A stretch of 64,000 nucleotides of DNA from Devosia oryzisoli (GTDB taxonomy: Bacteria; Pseudomonadota; Alphaproteobacteria; Rhizobiales; Devosiaceae): assembly GCF_014837245.1 (NCBI RefSeq), contig NZ_JACYFU010000004.1:296577-360576 (forward strand), read 5' to 3'. This document shows, piece after piece, positions 62,651 to 64,000 of this stretch; position 1 is the stretch's first letter, and the number at the start of each line of letters is the position of its first letter. Below the pieces are notes generated by a model. That model did no database searches, had not been told where the DNA came from, and was given only the letters and a program-made list of their open reading frames with translations. The position numbers and the translations under genes were made by a program.

Positions 62651-63200
62651 TTACTGGCTGAATTTCCATGGCATGAGATCGGCGATCTGGCTGTTTGCAG
62701 CCGCTGGCGATGCGCTGCAGGGTATGGTCAGCCAAGCGTGCGGATCGACGCCGTTAATTTTGGCTGTGGTGAGCAGCGTGGCGATTGTCGCCCAGGCCCC
62801 CGCCAACACCATCGGAGCCGGCAAAGAGCGCATTCGTGCGCGTACTGTTCTGCGGACGGATTGCACGTTCGACGATGTTGGAGTCGATCTCGATACCACC
62901 ATCGGCGAGGAAGCGCTCGAGGGCGGCGCGGCGGCTCAGGGTATAGCGGATGGCCTCAGCCAGTTTGGACTTGCCCAACAGGCGCTGCAGCTCCCGGTCC
63001 AGCATGGCGTCCAGCTCGATGCGCCCATGGGTCAGGAACAACTCGAGCCCGGCCCGGTATCTGGCAATGTAGCTCAATGCATCCCCGAGCAGCGCTTTTG
63101 CCGAAGGCACGGCTGTGATGGTGATCAAGCCCGTCCCTTATCTGCGCCAAGGCTGGTGCTAACTGCTCCCTGCGCACGGCGTTGCGGTCATCGGAGTCTA
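62651..63200 (-). mobile_element. IS66-family transposase C-terminal remnant, frameshifted and partly doubled
   Basis: Read on the - strand, frame 1 (62754-63128) gives SAKALLGDALSYIARYRAGLELFLTHGRIELD, then LLGKSKLAEAIRYTLSRRAALERFLADGGIEIDSNIVERAIRPQNSTRTNALFAGSDG. Frame 2 then continues WATIATLLTTAKINGVDPHAWL...IADLMPWKF to 62651. This is the IS66 TnpC C-terminus, but the segment '..AxxYxxxRxxxLxxFLxxGxIEID' occurs twice in tandem. The frameshift is near 62790. Confidence 0.75.
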
Positions 63201-63297
63201 GGCAAATCGTAGCATCTTGCGCATCGCCTGCGTTCCGTTCTGCGCCTCGCGGCCTGGTTGCAGTCAAACTCGGCGATCATCCGATGAATGAGGCGCA

Positions 63298-63705
63298 TCA
63301 CTCAAACTGAGACCCGATTGAGTAAGCAAACAGTGCACAAAGCGCGCCGCCGATGGCAGGTAAAAGCCTTAGGGACGCGTAGGATTGAGAAAGCGGGTCA
63401 GCGATATTTGACACCCACACCAACGTCACGCTGAAAATGAAAACCGTGGCTGCTCCAGTTACAATCACTGCCGTCTTAAACGTAGGGCTGGGACTGAACG
63501 CTAGCCATATTGCCACTGCCAAGGACGGCAACAATCCGACCGATAGCATATCTCGGATGGCGTCCCAGCTCAGCGCTGCCCGCAATCCGTTTGAACTAGT
63601 CAAAGTAAAGAACGCAATATGAGCCGCACTCGCTGACACCAACGCCACTAGCATGGTGAAGACGGGTCGATGAAACTTGCTGGCGCGATCCACTTTGGAC
63701 TCCAA
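63298..63705 (-). CDS. Small integral membrane protein
   Basis: This 135-residue protein has four predicted membrane helices (VFTMLVALVSASAAHIAFFTL, MLSVGLLPSLAVAIWLAF, AVIVTGAATVFIFSVTLVWV, LLPAIGGALCALFAYSIG). No family or catalytic motif is recognised. It lies alone on the right edge of the window. Confidence 0.5.
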   Translation of the reverse strand: MESKVDRASKFHRPVFTMLVALVSASAAHIAFFTLTSSNGLRAALSWDAIRDMLSVGLLPSLAVAIWLAFSPSPTFKTAVIVTGAATVFIFSVTLVWVSNIADPLSQSYASLRLLPAIGGALCALFAYSIGSQFE

Positions 63706-64000
63706 AGCTAGTTATGAAGACCCAAAGGCCTGCCAATTCATTGCACTATCACCCACAACCCGCCAGTTCGCAAACGACCCTGAGGAGCTACCCGGACGTT
63801 TTGGGAACCGATGGCTTTGAAGAATGATCGGAGCTATCTGAACGCTCGATTATTGCGCGCTACCGCCCGGCCGCTGCCGACCCCATTGCGGTCGTAGGCC
63901 TAGAAAGATTGCTTGCCAAAACCCGACATTCTCCTTCGAGCGGCCACAGCTTCCTTGCCAGCGAAGGCCACTTAAGCAAGATGGAAACAGCATCCTACGT
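63706..64000. other. Right window edge, nothing recognised
   Basis: No frame with a credible start, ribosome site or family pattern is visible. A gene could begin beyond the edge. Confidence 0.4.

Overview
The window looks like chromosome of an alphaproteobacterium of the order Hyphomicrobiales, probably Devosiaceae or a close relative. The evidence is the cell-cycle set ctrA and chpT, a FlbD-type flagellar regulator beside flhA, a DUF1134 (EipA-type) envelope protein, MucR, BTLCP, and high GC in the core genes. The genus cannot be fixed from sequence reading alone.

Core region, 1-26.6 kb. The left end carries flagellar genes: the fliN tail, flbD and flhA on the + strand, and fliJ and fliI on the - strand. 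The fliI-ctrA intergenic region is rich in CtrA-like half-sites and GANTC methylation sites. ctrA, chpT and a CheY-like regulator lie within about 5 kb, with eipA next. Housekeeping genes follow: a RluA-type pseudouridine synthase, rpoH, ftsH, glmM and an outer-membrane beta-barrel gene preceded by a perfect TTAA-N7-TTAAC box. Then come a denD fragment, a BTLCP peptidase, and an overlapping pair encoding a Gly/His pentapeptide-repeat protein and an SdrD-B-like secreted protein. A candidate structured small RNA lies at 5.09-5.23 kb.

Accessory region, 26.6-43.5 kb. It opens with about 1 kb of unrecognised DNA, then IS110 and IS256 remnants, the latter internally inverted. Next is a compact restriction-like cassette: DNA methyltransferase, Z1-domain helicase, and a PD-(D/E)XK-like nuclease frameshifted inside its active site. 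A Tn7-like operon on the - strand follows (tnsA, a 78-aa gene, tnsB, tnsC, tniQ), with all four junctions ATGA overlaps and no CRISPR or cas gene in sight. To its right are a ribbon-helix-helix-like gene, a probable active-site-less TnsA-like gene, and an AAA+ protein shaped like FtsH whose HEAGH zinc motif has become YRNGQ. This last trio is the best candidate here for an undescribed system.

Secretion region, 43.5-61.5 kb. A MucR-family gene sits beside a type I secretion operon (small membrane protein, 889-aa RTX protein, ABC exporter, membrane-fusion protein). Upstream is a 3231-aa RTX giant with a Hint autoprocessing domain, about 25 tandem ~57-aa repeats carrying Ca-binding-like loops, and RTX repeats. 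Its last ~220 residues closely match those of the smaller RTX protein. A decayed copy of the exporter start lies just after its stop codon, so the locus arose by tandem duplication and one exporter was lost. No TolC-type gene is present.

Right end, 61.5-64 kb. It holds IS5-type and IS66 remnants, a nested hairpin, and two unrecognised secreted or membrane proteins.
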